The notes beneath the pieces were generated by a model. The model saw only the letters and a list, made by a program, of their open reading frames with translations. It was not told where the DNA came from and searched no databases. A DNA stretch of 64,000 nucleotides from Artocarpus heterophyllus (lineage: Eukaryota; Streptophyta; Magnoliopsida; Rosales; Moraceae): positions 1,364,001 through 1,428,000 of the forward strand of contig JAJQZP010000047.1 in NCBI GenBank assembly GCA_025403435.1. Direction: 5' to 3'. This document shows positions 12,767-25,561 of this stretch, piece by piece. The number at the start of each line of letters is the position of its first letter. The first letter of the stretch is position 1. A program made the position numbers and the translations under genes.

Positions 12767-14777
12767 TGTTGGAAAAAGAATGCGCAGTGGAATTTTAAAA
12801 ATTTTATATTAGAGTAATTTCCAAAACACAAGTTTGACATGCTATATGTATAAATTAACCAGATCTTACTAACCTTTGTGTGCCAAAGAACCTCCATAAT
12901 CTGTGAAGAGAAATAAAGTTCCAGAAGAGCCTCAACCAACTAGTCTTCTTTGCTATTCTCTATCCACGACCAGAGTGAGTGTGGGCTCACACGTATAGCT
13001 CTTCCACCGGTGACTCTCCTTTCAACCAATCAAGAGAACCCAAAGCAGGTGTTCGTGATTTGTGAACAAAAACTCTCAGAGAGTTTTCAGATTCTCACTT
13101 AGCAGAGTATTACTCTTAATCTCTCAATTGATCTTATAAACTTGTGAGAATCACTCCTTATTTATAGAGGTTGGTCCTAGGGTCAGTCCTTATCAGATTA
13201 AGTCTCAAAACTTGCATTAGAATCAAATTCGGATCAATATCTAATAGGATCCATGTGGAAACGCGTGATCTTATCCTTCGTTGATCGGCAGCCCGAACAG
13301 GTCCCATCGGCCGACCGAACACGTCCATCAGCAGGCCGAACTGTCGAATAAAAAATCTCGTAAATCTTTTATTTTTCACCTAAGCTTCTATAAGATAAAG
13401 TCTCCATTTTAATTTAAACAACCCAATAGAGAAGTTATCTGATCAAAACAACTTTATCTAGATAATCTCTAAGAAAATAAATCAATTCTCAATAATTCTA
13501 CAAGTTTATCTTGATCTAAGTTATCCAAAATTAAATCAACCAATAAACAAACAAGAATTATCCGATCCCAATAATTCAACAAGTTTATCTTGACTTAATT
13601 TTTATTACAAAATTAATTCAACTAATAAACAGACATGAATTATTTAATTCTTTTAAATTTTAACCAATCTGATAAATCTGACATAAGTCATCAATTATTA
13701 GAAAAACACTTTGTGTCGTTACAAGATGTTGTGAGCTAGCAAAGGGGACCAAATGGACCTACATAGTTCAAGCTCCTGATAATTATGAAACCCAATATCC
13801 TAGATATACATTTCATAATTATCAACTCTAATGCTACTCCACTAAAAGCTTGGAGCTACAGTCTCGAACTATATAGAATTACGAAGCCTGTATAGCCAAG
13901 TCTCCATGACATATCATAGTGTATCGTATCCCCATATGATAATCCATAATCGGCTTCAAGACAAGTTCTGTCTTACCTTCCCGATTATTTTTATCTTACG
14001 TTCCACCATCTCACCATCAAAAAAATTACCATCCAAAGACAGTATACCATTTGGTTACACCTATGTATCCAAATGGTTGAGCGCTCCAGTTTTCAAATTA
14101 CAGGATAACGCATATAAGAGGATATCATTACTCCTAAACAGGAGCTATGGATTCCATATCTACAAATAACAAGTCTACGCCATCAAGAGTCATGCTTCCA
14201 ACGTACCGGCATGCATACCACTATTAAGATGTGGGTGTCACCCTTTGGTACATCAAAAAATACAAGTCAAGACAACGGGCCCATTATTCATCTTAGGATT
14301 AAGATACAGCACAAATGATTGTCTAAAGTGATTCAATTTGCTGAGACAGATTTATAATCCAAATCAATTCACTTTATGTCCCGATCCAACACATCGTCAC
14401 CTATGACAACTTGCCAATGTTTCTATTCATGGAGTCCACCTTTGATGGTCAAGACAAACCATCTCCCAAAAGGGATATAGACAACATAACAATCTTTGCA
14501 TGAATAAAGCACCTACCTTTATTCCCTCAATTACGGATCGTATGATTTAGACCATCACCTTAAGAATTGCGTCTTCGGCATAATTCGTCCATCATATGCC
14601 CAATTCTTAAGGTTTAGACCGACAGTCTCAGACTATTGTTTGCTTAACATACATTCAACAAATATGAACGTAAAGAGGACACGATTTGGAATATAAATAA
14701 TGAATAAATTCTTTATTAATAAAAATGTCTCCAAAAACTTATTCCATTTTTACTCCTTAGGGCATACATGTCTAACA
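12767..14777 (-). mobile_element. Solo LTR, copia type, minus strand
   Basis: 2011 bp, bounded TGTTGGA...TCTAACA and flanked by a perfect 5-bp duplication ATGTG (12762-12766 and 14778-14782). No internal region lies between, so it is a solo LTR left by LTR-LTR recombination. The minus orientation is inferred from a TATAAATAAGGAG promoter on that strand (about 13155-13166) and from resemblance of its minus-strand start (TGTTAGACATGTATGCCC) to the large copia LTR. It holds three GC-rich palindromic units at 13286-13340. Confidence 0.85.
13284..13342. repeat. Three GC-rich near-palindromic units, 21-22 bp apart
   Basis: Cores start at 13286 (CGGCAGCCCGAA), 13308 (CGGCCGACCGAA) and 13329 (CAGCAGGCCGAA), spaced 22 and 21 bp. 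They are variants of the TTCGGCAGGCCGAA unit in the chromovirus LTR, although this LTR belongs to another superfamily. The GC content stands out sharply from the surrounding AT-rich LTR. Confidence 0.75.
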
Positions 14778-14782
14778 ATGTG

Positions 14783-15883
14783 TATATCTATGCATAGGAA
14801 ACTATAAGTCTACTTGACAGGAGCTTTATGTCAATAATGGATGTTATGGTTAAGTGAAGTAGTGGGAGAAGTACATCTTTATTTTGATGGTAGGTTTAAG
14901 TTTTTTGATAAGCCTTTACTTTATTGAACTAAAGTTGTAGACACTACTTGACATCGAACAAATTAATAACTCTAGAAGGGTTAATACTTCTTAATCTAAT
15001 AAAATGTATTTTTGGCGCTTATGATTAGGTCATATAGGCCTTAACGAGATACATAGTTTGGTTAAAAGGTGGTCCTCTATGTTTTTTAAAGATGAAAGTT
15101 TTACCATAGGGAGTCTTGTTTGGAGGAAAAATGACAAAAAGACCTTTTTGGCACTAAAGGAAATCAGGCCAAAGAAGTCCTAGACTTAGTGCATACAGAT
15201 GTTTCTATTTACATAAATGCGTTGGCATATGGAGAAGCAATTAAGTAAACTTGTAAGAACACTTCAATTGGATAGAGGTGGAGAATACCTCTCTAAGAGG
15301 TCTATAGGACACTTATTAGAGAATAGGATTCTATCCTATTTTGACTAAACTGGGAACTCCATAATAGAATGGTGCAACGAAAATAAAAAATATTACCTTT
15401 TTGGATATAGTACAGTCCACGATGAGGTATACAACACCATGCGCATCTTTTTGGGGGATATGTACTACAAATTACATGTTATCCTGTAAACGATTTTCCA
15501 ACTTAAGCTGTTCTTAAGGTCCGAGATATGTTCTAGATAAGGAAGCTTGAAACTTAGAACCTCATTCAAAAGTTTTCAATTCCGTAAGATATCCTAAAGG
15601 AATAAAAGATGGATTATACTATAATTAAATACAAAATAAAGTCTTGGTTTCCACACTTGTAGTATTTCTTATAGAAAGTTACATGTAAGACTTTAAACCT
15701 TGTAGCAATTTGGTGCTCGAGAAGTTAAGGATTGACTGAATCAATTCAAAGGTTTTAGGTATAAAAGGTATTCTAATCATGGCAAAGAAACCAAAATGAA
15801 ATCAGCAACCTAGGGAGCTTCATCGTAGTAGGAGAGTTATTTATCAACCCATCAGGTATCAACGCGAGACCAAATTTTTGACA
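14783..15883 (+). pseudogene. Copia pre-integrase, integrase and linker remnant
   Basis: Broken frames show copia pol landmarks in order. Near 15125 is a CLEGKMTKRPF-like string, the end of the pre-integrase zinc domain. Near 15275 is LDRGGEYLS, the copia integrase segment with its catalytic Asp. Near 15820 is RRSRRVIYQPIRY, matching the basic linker between integrase and reverse transcriptase. Stops and frameshifts are frequent. The frame runs directly into the minus-strand LTR remnant at 15884, and no reverse transcriptase follows. Confidence 0.7.
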
Positions 15884-17753
15884 TATTATCCAAAATGTTT
15901 TTTGTAAACATGAATGTATGTAGTATAAAAAGGGGTTGTCGTATCCACAAAGAGGTAAAAAATTTACAACTAGAAAGACTGAAAAAAATAAACGTTCAAA
16001 AGGCAAGCAGTTTTGCATAACAAAGTAAAATAAACGAAATATTTTTGTGTTTTTTGATTTAAAATTTAAAACATAAAATTAACAAGGTAAGGTTTTGAGA
16101 ATCACGCTTGTTTTTGTAACTAGTATGAAAATAAAGTCTAAATAATTATTATCTAAAGCATTTGATTTATTATATCTTTTCCTGTTTATAGCAAGCATAT
16201 TTACAATTTTTATAAGTCAACCTAAACCAACAATATAACAAGCTATAATACAGTAAGGTTTTTCTCTAAAAAATAGCAAAATAATCATGTCTCACTGATG
16301 ATTTGGTTTACTAATTACGAAAATTACAACCACTATCACTATAATTATAATTAACATAATTTTAAGATAAAAAAGATAATAACAAATCAATATTATTATA
16401 CTTTAATGGAATAATTTTTTGCATTAATTCTGACAGAATCTCGTCTTGTTAAATAATTTTAGAATACACTATGCCATCCTCGTCGACAATAAATCATGTT
16501 TTGCTAAGCATTTACTATGCAGTTCATGTCTATAATGCAACAAAAACTCAACTTAATAAAGAGACATGATTTCAATATTATTAATATTAATTATGCAACA
16601 CAATTAAATTACATAAAGAAAGCGTGACTGAATTTATGAAAGAATTAGGTAGCATAACAACATTAACAATAATAACTAAAAATATAGAAAATATGATTTA
16701 TTCGATAAAAATATAAATATTACAACATAGATATTAAAGTTAAAAACCATATCAGAGTATTATGTATACAAAATCATCTTTCTACGTCACAAAACTCTCT
16801 AACTAATTTAGACATTATTTTATTAATTTTAGTATAGTCGAAGGAGTGCTCTAGTAGCATCTCTTCCAAAAAAAGGAGATTGCTGAGCATTTAGCTCAGT
16901 AGTTAGCTAAAGAAAGAAAGGAGAGGGGGAGTGTTTCATGGTGTGCTCCCTTTTTATGGTGAAAATTTTTCACTATTTATTAATGTCCTAAATTTTTTAT
17001 AATATTTTATTTATTATATTATTATATTATATTAGTACCATTTTTCAACTTGTTTAGCAAGTTATAGTCCAACTTGCAGCGTGCAAGACTTTTCTTCCCT
17101 ACTTTCTTTTTCTTTTTGATGTTGTGCTGATGCAGGCACTGATGTAAGTACTATTTACATTTATTATCGATTTTTGCCCTTTTGTGTCGTTTTGTTTTTT
17201 TTTTCTTCCAGATTTTAAATCAAAAATTAACAAACACATTAAAATTAATTTTTAAAAAAATATATTTGCAATAATTTTAAGATTATTTATTTTATAATAA
17301 AACACAAAAAAATAATTACAAACTTTTAAAATTTTAGCATCTTTCGATTTGACAAAGATATAATTTTAAAGACTCAAAAATATTTTAGAAATTACTAAAA
17401 ATATTATAAAATATATTTACAAACTTAAAATAGACTATAAAATAGATCAAGACTTAAAATAGACTATAAAACAGATTAAGACTCAAAATGAAATTACTAC
17501 TAATTATTTTTACGGTTTTAATTATTTACAAACTAAACACATAATCAACACATCAAAACAACTCTCAAAATTAACAAAAATATTATTAAACATAATAACA
17601 CACTAAAAACATATTTTTAAACATATTTACAAACTAAGATACAAAAAAAAATTATTAACACAAAATGCTATTAATTAGAGGATTTAATGAGAAATATTAA
17701 TACAAAATAATAATATTAAACCTTAAGAAATGTGCATTTTCACATTCTCATCA
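15884..17753 (-). mobile_element. Minus-strand LTR remnant related to the 20129-28688 element
   Basis: Reverse complement of the TGATGAG...GAACCA-type LTR. Its 5' end, read backwards, is TGATGAGAATGTGAAAATGC at 17753, and its 3' end abuts copia coding sequence at about 15884. To its right, read on the minus strand, CAAGTTTTTGTG precedes the LTR like a mutated polypurine tract, so it looks like a 3' LTR. The exact left boundary is uncertain by a few bases, and no matching 5-bp duplication was found. Confidence 0.65.
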
Positions 17754-17779
17754 CACAAAAACTTGACTCTATCTTAAAA

Positions 17780-20100
17780 TGTACAATCCGATATAATACC
17801 AAGTATAAATAAATACTCGGTACATCCAAGGTCAAACCTACAAAGAAGGATTTTGTTTAGTTCAAGTATATTTATTATATTTTTTATTTATTTAAAAGCT
17901 GAAAATATGAGGATTAATATTTATTATTTACAATATATGTTCACAATATATTACACATTTTAAAGCATTTTTCATTTTTAGAATTTAATACTTTTGGAAG
18001 TTTAATAACAAGAAATGCAGCTTAAATTAAAATGGAACTTTAATAATAAGTGCAATTAATTTAAAAATAACTTTAACAAAATAACAACAATAATAACAAC
18101 AAATTAAAAGGAGTAAAGCAGTAATTATATCAGAGTTGAAGCTTGAAGGTTCCGTTCTGGCAGTCAAGTTAAACAAATTTTAGTTTTTCTAATTATTTAT
18201 TAATTAGTTTAAGAATACATTATGCCTTCCTATGTTGACAATAAATCAAACATTACTAAGCATTTACTGTGTTGTTCATGTCCATAATGCACAACTTAAT
18301 AAATGAGTAGAATTTCAATATAACTTAACTAAAATAACAACCAAAATATTAAGTTAAGCATTTACCAAGTCATTTTGTGTCTACAACTAATCAAGGTCCT
18401 CTCAAGTATTATCTGTGCCAGTCTATATCATTAAAAATCAAAGCCAAAATTTTCACAAAATTCTAGCTAAGAAAATATTAAAATCCTAAGTTTTCTAGAA
18501 AATTTTTTGGTATTATAACTGCTTAAAAAACTAAGAAATACTAAAAATATTTAAAGTGATTGTGCCAACGTTTCCCCCTCTAACCTCATCTAAAAAGAAA
18601 AATTAAAAAGTCAAATTTGATAAAATACTAAAAATATTATTAAACATAATTTTTACAGTATAATCTAGGAAATATTTTACAAAAGCTTAGACTAAAAACT
18701 AAAAACTAAACTAAAATTCAAACAGTGTTTTTACATATGGCGATGGTTGCTTGAATCGAAGAGCCCCTCTGTAGACTTATTGAAAACCACTATATACAAT
18801 TTTTAATTTTTTATTACTTTTTCGCTGACATTTCTAGCTCAAATTGCACCCCTTTTTTCCTTCTTTTCTCCATGCTAATGGGCCTTCATTAGTATGTTAA
18901 TTTGAGCTTTGGATTCCCTACGACGTGGTGGCTAAAGGCACAGGTGTAGGTCAATCTTAGGCATTAAAGTGTGATCCAACGGACAATAATCAAGAAAAGA
19001 AATAGGGTTATCTAGGCTAGCTGGGGCCACAATCATGAACCATTAGATTGGTCTTGGTAAGCAAATCGCAGGGCTAGGAAAACAAGTACACATAGAACGA
19101 GCTACACTAGATCTAGTGAGGCTACAACATGCAGGGCCCACCTGTCATAAACGCTGACGGACGCAATGATGCACCGACACAGGTCTCATGATCTGATGGC
19201 TCTGAGTGAATGGCAACACAATCTAATGGTTGTGGAGCTGTCACATGTCCTTTCTAAATTGAATTTAGATTTTTATGTATTTTTGTGGCATTTGCTATCA
19301 GATTTTGGCCGTTTTGATATTGTTTTGCTCCGTTTTTCTACTAGATTTAAAATCTAAAAATAAAAAATAAAACAAATTAATTATTTTACAAACATAATAT
19401 TTACAATAATATCAAAACTATTTATTTTATATTAAAACACCCACATTTTAAAATTCTAGTCTCTTTTGGTTTAATACAAATATGATTTTGAAGACTTGGA
19501 AATATTTTTAAGAATTACTAAAAATATTATAGAACATATTTAAAAAAAATAAAACACACTATAAAATTTTACGGTTTTGAGTAATTTCAAACTAAACCAA
19601 TATTTTACATACAAAATTAATTCTAAAAATTCCCAAAAATCTTAGTAAACATAAAAATATATTAAAAACACATATTTAAACATATTTTTATATTTAGACA
19701 CAAAAACATTGTTTATCACTTAATTGCTATTAATGAAGGGCTTTAATTACAAATAATAATGCAAAACAAATGATTTTAACTTTAAAAAATATGCATTTTT
19801 ACGTGTTCGTCATCACACCCCCAACTAGCTTATTGCTAGCCCCTAGGAATTAGAGTGATAGAATTTAAAAATAGACCAGAGGTTTGTTTTCTCAAAAGTT
19901 AATGATTCCTCACTAGTTTTCCTCAAAGATTATCTCATATTTATGCCTCAAAGTAAAAATGCAAATATTAATTAAGTTTATGATTCATTTCTAGAGTATG
20001 TCTTATATTTAAGATGGATTTTCCCATGAGTGTGTGATTTTCTATTATTAATCAATGCATACTAAGCAAATAAAATTATATTATTTGGTTATATCATTAT
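17780..20100 (-). mobile_element. Second, diverged minus-strand LTR with a stub of its internal region
   Basis: LTR from about 17780 to 19815 (minus); internal 3' stub 19816 to about 20100. The LTR start reads TGATGACGAACACG on the minus strand, preceded by a clear polypurine tract AGTTGGGGGTG, so this is a 3' LTR. Much of it aligns to the neighbouring LTRs (for example around 18225 against 16450), but its 3' third is too diverged to align by eye. The remaining internal region and 5' LTR are missing. Confidence 0.5.
19166..19357 (+). other. Short open frame inside an LTR, not considered a gene
   Basis: A 63-codon frame inside the minus-strand LTR. It has no recognisable motif and is antisense to the LTR. 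It is listed so that this GC-richer patch is accounted for. Confidence 0.2.
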
Positions 20101-20128
20101 TTTCCCACAAGAAGAATGAACGTATAGG

Positions 20129-22066
20129 TGATGAGACTATGAAAATACACATTTCTTAAGGTTAAATATCATTATTTTACATTAACATTTCTCGTTGAAT
20201 CCTCTAATTAATAGCATTTTTGTGTTAATTAGTATTTTTAGGTCTTATTGTGTAAATGTGTCTAATAATATGTTTTTAATGTGGTTTTATGGTCAATAAT
20301 ATTTTTGGTAATTTTTTGAGTCGTTTCAATGTGTTAAATATTAGTTTAGTTTGAAATTCGTCAAAAGCATAAAAATAATTAGTGGTAATTTTATTTTTGA
20401 GTCTTAATGTATTTAATAGTGTTTTTTTAAGTTTGTAAATATGTTTTCTAATATTTTTAGTAATTTCTAAAAATATTTTCGAGTCTTAAAAATCATATCT
20501 GTGTCCAACTAAAAGAGGCTGAAATTTTAGAAGTTTGTAATTATTTTTGTATCTTTTAATGTAAAATAAATATTTTTAAAATTATTGTAAATATTTTGTG
20601 TATAAAATAATTAATTTAAGTTTTGTTAATTTTACATTTAAATGTTGGAGGAAAAAAGAGTAAAACAGCATAAAAACAAGCAAAATTGGACAACAAATGC
20701 ATTAAAAATTTAAAAGATTCGAATTTGCCTCAGTGGAAGCCACATGGTGGACTACGATTGGCACGTGCATCATACGCGCTGACTATAGACGTGTCAACCA
20801 CCAGAGTCGGGCCCATGTGTCGGAAGCATCTTAGATGCTATGGTCTTGTGCATGCATTTTGAGATTCAGCCCTTGAGCTTGCAATCTTATTCGTCCGTTG
20901 CGAGATCATATGGCTCATGTTCACCTAAATTTGGTCCCATATGATCCTACCTGAACTATTCTTTCTTCACATCTCAGCCATCTGATTGCTTGATTAGCAC
21001 TTGAGATCGTGCCGTACTTGCACCGCACGCCACCTCATTACACCAAATCCAAGCCAAAGATTTGCATAGGCAATAATGTTGATCTTCCAGCTCAGTAGTG
21101 TCCCCTTTTTGGAGGAGATGCTACTAGAACACTCCCCTAACCCTACTAAAAATAATAAAATAGTGTTTAAATTAGTGTAGAGGGTCTTGTGAGGTAGTGA
21201 GATAATCTTATATGCATAGTACTCTAATATGGATTTTAGCTCTATATCTACTTTGTAATGCTTATATTTTTAAGGAATAAATTATATTTTCAAGTTTTTT
21301 AATAATTACTATTAGTATTGTTATGTTGTTTAATTCTTACAATATTTAGCCATGCTTTCTTTATATAATTTAATTATGTTGCATAATTAATATTAATAAT
21401 ACTAAAATCATGCATATTTATTAAGTTAACTTTTTGTTGCATTATAGATATCAACTGGCACAGTAAATGCTTAGTAATGCTTGATTTACTCGTCGATAGA
21501 GGATGGCATAGTGTATTCTTAAATTATTTAATAAGACGAGATTTTCCTAGAATTAATGCAAAATTTTATTGTCTTTAAATATAATAATTTTGATTTGTTA
21601 TATTATCTTTTCTATCTCAAAATTATGTTAAGTATAATTCTAGTGATAGTGGTTATAGTTTTCAAAGTTAGTGCACCAAATTACTAATCAGAGCTGATTA
21701 TTTTCCTACTTTTTATTGGAAAACCCTTTACTGCATTATAGTTTATTATATTGTCACTTTAGGTTGACTTATAAAATTTGATTGCAATTAATAGGAAAAG
21801 ATATAATAAATTAAATGCTTTAGATAATTTTTTTAGAGTCAAAATTCCATATCAATTACAAAACGTACAACAGATTCTAAAATTTTCACCATTAATTTTT
21901 TGTTTTAAAATTCTCAAAAGTATTTATTTTTTTAGTTTGTTTGAAAAATCCCTTTCCACTTTAGAATGAAAATTTTCAATCTTTTAAAAAGCTACCGCCT
22001 TGTAGATACAACAACCTTTTTAAACTTCATACGTCTGTATTTAAAGAAACATTTTAGGCAGAACCA
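20129..22066 (+). repeat. 5' LTR of gag-only element 1
   Basis: 1938 bp, TG...CA ends. The block CTCAGTAGTGTCCCCTTTTT at about 21090 and the TGATGAGACTATGAAAA start are shared with the 3' LTR and with the minus-strand remnants to the left. Confidence 0.85.
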
Positions 22067-22074
22067 TAGAAATT

Positions 22075-22092
22075 TGGCATCGTTGTTGGGAA
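22075..22092 (+). other. Primer binding site, tRNA-Asp type (gag-only element 1)
   Basis: TGGCATCGTTGTTGGGAA, eight bases after the LTR. It matches the plant tRNA-Asp primer site TGGCGCCGTTGCCGGGGA with four mismatches, mostly C-to-T type. Confidence 0.75.
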
Positions 22093-22579
22093 GGTATCAT
22101 TATTTTATCATATTACTAAATTAAGCGGAAAACCAGGTAGGTACTCTATCCTTATCTAGTAAATATTGTAAATATTGTCTTTTTAATTTTTATTTAAAAA
22201 ATAGAGTTACTATTCTCATAGGTTACTTTTCATAGTTATTATTCATGTCACTATTCATAAAAAAAATAACAAAAAATAAAAATCTAAAAATTTAAAATAA
22301 TAAAAAACAAATGGTTTTTACTTACTACTTTATTCATTATGGATAAAGAAAAGTTTAGCATCTTCACTTTTGTTTTGTAAGTTTAGGTAATTGCAAAATT
22401 TATTGGATTCTGTCAAATAGGCCCACCATTAAGACTCGATCCCATGACCACAATGATCTAGGAATCTGATTAATTGAGCATTATTCGACTTGAAAATTTT
22501 CTTTAAAGAGTTTCAAAAATTAAAAAATAAAAAAAAATTAGGAAATTCATTGACATTTTGTTGCAATTTTTCCTAACAA

Positions 22580-23430
22580 CACTTGGAACCACTTTATAGT
22601 GCTTGGTGGAGATATAAGAATTTGCTAGATAAGTTTCCTGGCCACGGTTTTTCTTGGATTATCTGTTAGGAATTTTTCTAGATGGATTAACCCATGAAAC
22701 TAGAAATTAGGTAGAAAGAGGAGATAGATCTATCACTTTTTACCAATTACTAGTAAATAAAGCATATTATATGTTGAAAGATATGGCCGAGTTTGATTAT
22801 TGGAGATTAAATAACTCTAAAACCGATTTTGGTTTAGAAAACAAGTCAACATTTTTGGAACCTTAGCCAAACACTTAACGTGAGATTTTTGAATCAACTG
22901 TTGAACTACAAAATTTATCAGACACTTCAAATAGAGAGAGTTTGGAAATCCTAAGAAAATATTTGGAATCTATGAAGGGTATGTTAAAAAACAAAAAGCA
23001 ATATGTGCAACCCACCTATTTTGAGGAAAAGACATTGTGAGACGAATGTGAGGAACATAATGAAGACTTAGCTATAGAAGAGGAACAATCATCGCCTTCA
23101 GTCCTAGGTTCTCAACCTCAATTACCATAAGAGTTCACCTAAGACCCATCTTACCAAGATCTAATGTGGTCACCACCTTCTCCACGGACTCTAGTATCAT
23201 TTTTATGGACTTACTAAGAACGTAAAATAAGTCTAAGTTTCACAAGTTTAAATGTTTCAAATTTTGTCAATCTTGAGGGCATTTTCACACAAGACTCTTA
23301 TGTGGTGTCTTTCAACACGTACTATGGAAGGAAGCCGTTCTTTGACAACTGTCCACTAGAAGCAGAAATGGAAGAAAAATTTGCTGAATTCATAACATCA
23401 AACAATAGGAAAACACTTTCAAAGTAATAT
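22580..23430 (+). pseudogene. Athila-like gag remnant with conserved downstream region
   Basis: Broken frames give WWRYKNLLDKFPGHG (compare Athila gag, aromatic-x-RF/YK-x-LL then CPHHG), then GLTHETRN, then VNKAYYMLKDMAEFDYW, which matches the Athila EEAYxLLEDMAxNxYxW segment. Further down lies an acidic stretch and DSYVVSFNTYYGRKPFFDN (23293-23349), whose counterpart lies in gag-only element 2 at 42944-43000. Stops interrupt every section. Gag would form the particle; nothing here encodes an enzyme. Confidence 0.7.
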
Positions 23431-24131
23431 CTTTATCTTTCCTTATTTGTAATATATTTTTATGTGTTGTTGTGTGCTAATTTTATTTTCTTTTAAAAAT
23501 TTAAAAATATATTGAAATTTATTTTGAAAATTTAAAATGAAGGCTATAATTAAATTTATTTAGAATGGCTGAGTGATGGAGTTAAATTGTTTTCAATTTT
23601 CTCTCAAGACGTATTTTAATGGGTTTGATTTTGTAAATGCAATTTGTTTGGATTTTTAAATAAATTTTTAATAAAAAATATGTGTTGTAATTTTTTATTT
23701 TAATTGTCCTAAAAAAATCTTTAAAATTAAATCACTTAGTAATTCATTTAAAATGGCTAACATTAAGAAAGATGTAGTCGTTGTGACTAGCACGTATTCT
23801 GTACTTGCGGCCTCTTGAAACATGTTTTAAAGAATTTGAAAACTAATTTTAACTTTTAAATAAAAACAATAAAGTCTTGGGAGTCTGACTTTAAATGACC
23901 TAGTTTGTAATTTATTGTTATGTTCAGTTTGTTAAGTTTATTATAGATTATCTTTACAACTATGCTAATTCAGGTAGCATTTTCGCTGCTCTCACTATTC
24001 TTTTTATACATTGGAGACAATGTACAATTTAGGTTGGGAGGAGAGGGTTGTGATTCATTATTGTGCAAAATTGTGCCACATTTTTTGAAGTTTGCTCAAC
24101 TTTTTCAGTTTTTGCTCTAGATTTCATGTGT

Positions 24132-25558
24132 CACTATAACAAATTCGAGATTATACGACCTTTATTTAACGACGTTTTCTCAAAAACTATCATGATAAAG
24201 GAAAAAAACACAAGGAGTTACGCCTACGAAGATGAAAACCATCGTGGAATGGGTGGCATGTACCATGACAGTTTTTTAAAAAACCGTCATGGTAGAAGGC
24301 ATATTATATGATGGTTTTTATAAAAACCGTCGTGAAAGATGGTTAGCAAAAATTAAAAAGCCCACCTTTACCACAATCAGCAAAATTTTAAAAGGCCCGC
24401 TCTCTCTCTTATTCAAATTAGCACTCAAACTCAACCTTTTTCTCTCTAAACCTAGTCCTACCTCTCTCTCTCTAATACTCAAGTCCTCTCTCTCTCTACC
24501 ACTACCATCACCATTGTCGTCTTTGCCACGACCTAACATGCTACCATTGGCCTCAAGGCCTCCACAACCTACAAGCTCGTTACCATCCCTCGTTTGTGAA
24601 GGTTCTTCTCTTCAAGTGTTTTCTATTTAAGCTCGTCACCTCCATGAACCCACCATGGCCTATGTCTGACCGCCGTTTAGTAAAATTTTGTTTCTTTTTT
24701 TATTGTTTAGTTTTAAAAAAAAAATTAGTTATATAATTTTAGTTTTAATCATTTATGGTTTATGTATGTGTTTGTATATGTGATACTCACTATGGTTTGA
24801 AAAACTCTCTAAGTGTTCTTCTCTTTGAGCTCATTACCTCCATCACCCCACTGTTGCCTGCGTCCGACCGCTATTTGGTAACTTTCCATTTCTTTTTTTA
24901 TTGTTTAGTTTTTTAATTTTTAGTTATATTGTTTTAGTTTTAATTATTTTATGGCTTTTGTGAACTAATTTGTTTTAGATGTTTAATTCTAACTTTAGTT
25001 TTAGTTTTAGCTTTAATTACTTTCTATGTGTTTGCATGTGTGATGCACACTACACGTTTGATGAAAATCCTCTATGACCATCATAACAATTATTTATATT
25101 TTTTGTTGATTAAAACTCACTAGCAATCAGGGCCTTTTATTTGTGGATAATATATAGGACTGGCCATCCTATGGGAAATTAGAAATTTCAGTTTTTTTTT
25201 TTTTTTGCTGATGACTGATCTTCCATGATGATTTTTACCAAAACCCATCGTGGAAACTATACCTTACATTATGGTTTTTATAAAAACCATCAAGGAAGGT
25301 AGAAATTAACCAAGATTATATGATGGTTTTCATTGAAAACTATCGTATAATCTACACATTCCACAATTATTTTTTAAAAAACATCCGTGGTAGCCTCTTA
25401 TAGAACACACTTAATACCCACCATTAGCGGCATTCCACGATAGTAAAAAAATCAACGTGAAAAGTCTCTTTGGTACCACAACGGATGATTTCACAACGGT
25501 TTTCTGACCGTCGTGAATGTTTTACATGACGGTTTGTAATCCTCAATTTTTACTAGTG
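24132..25558. mobile_element. Non-autonomous CACTA (En/Spm) DNA transposon
   Basis: 1427 bp. The left end is CACTATAACAAATTCGAGAT and the right end, reverse complemented, is CACTAGTAAAAATTGAGGAT. A perfect 3-bp duplication TGT lies at 24129-24131 and 25559-25561, the size CACTA elements make. Both ends carry subterminal copies of an ATGACGGTTTTT motif arranged as hairpins, the usual transposase-binding layout. The interior has a CT-rich stretch (24395-24525) and an internal duplication (about 24596-24720 against 24805-24925) but no transposase. The short frames in it show no known domain. Confidence 0.9.
24262..24293. repeat. Subterminal hairpin of the CACTA element
   Basis: A 32-bp inverted repeat with one mismatch, arms ACCATGACAGTTTTTT and its complement. 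Further hairpins of the same kind lie at about 24304-24337, 25222-25258, 25268-25298, 25318-25352 and 25357-25386. Confidence 0.85.
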
Positions 25559-25561
25559 TGT

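Noticed and set aside
15855..15880. Reverse-complement tRNA-Asp primer site next to the minus-strand LTR
   Set aside because: CAACGCGAGACCAAA looks similar, but the copia linker frame (RRSRRVIYQPIRY) reads straight through it, so it is copia coding remnant.
24289..24630. 113-codon plus-strand frame in the CACTA element
   Set aside because: Composed of Leu, Ser and Pro from a CT-rich tract; no domain and no sign of a captured gene.
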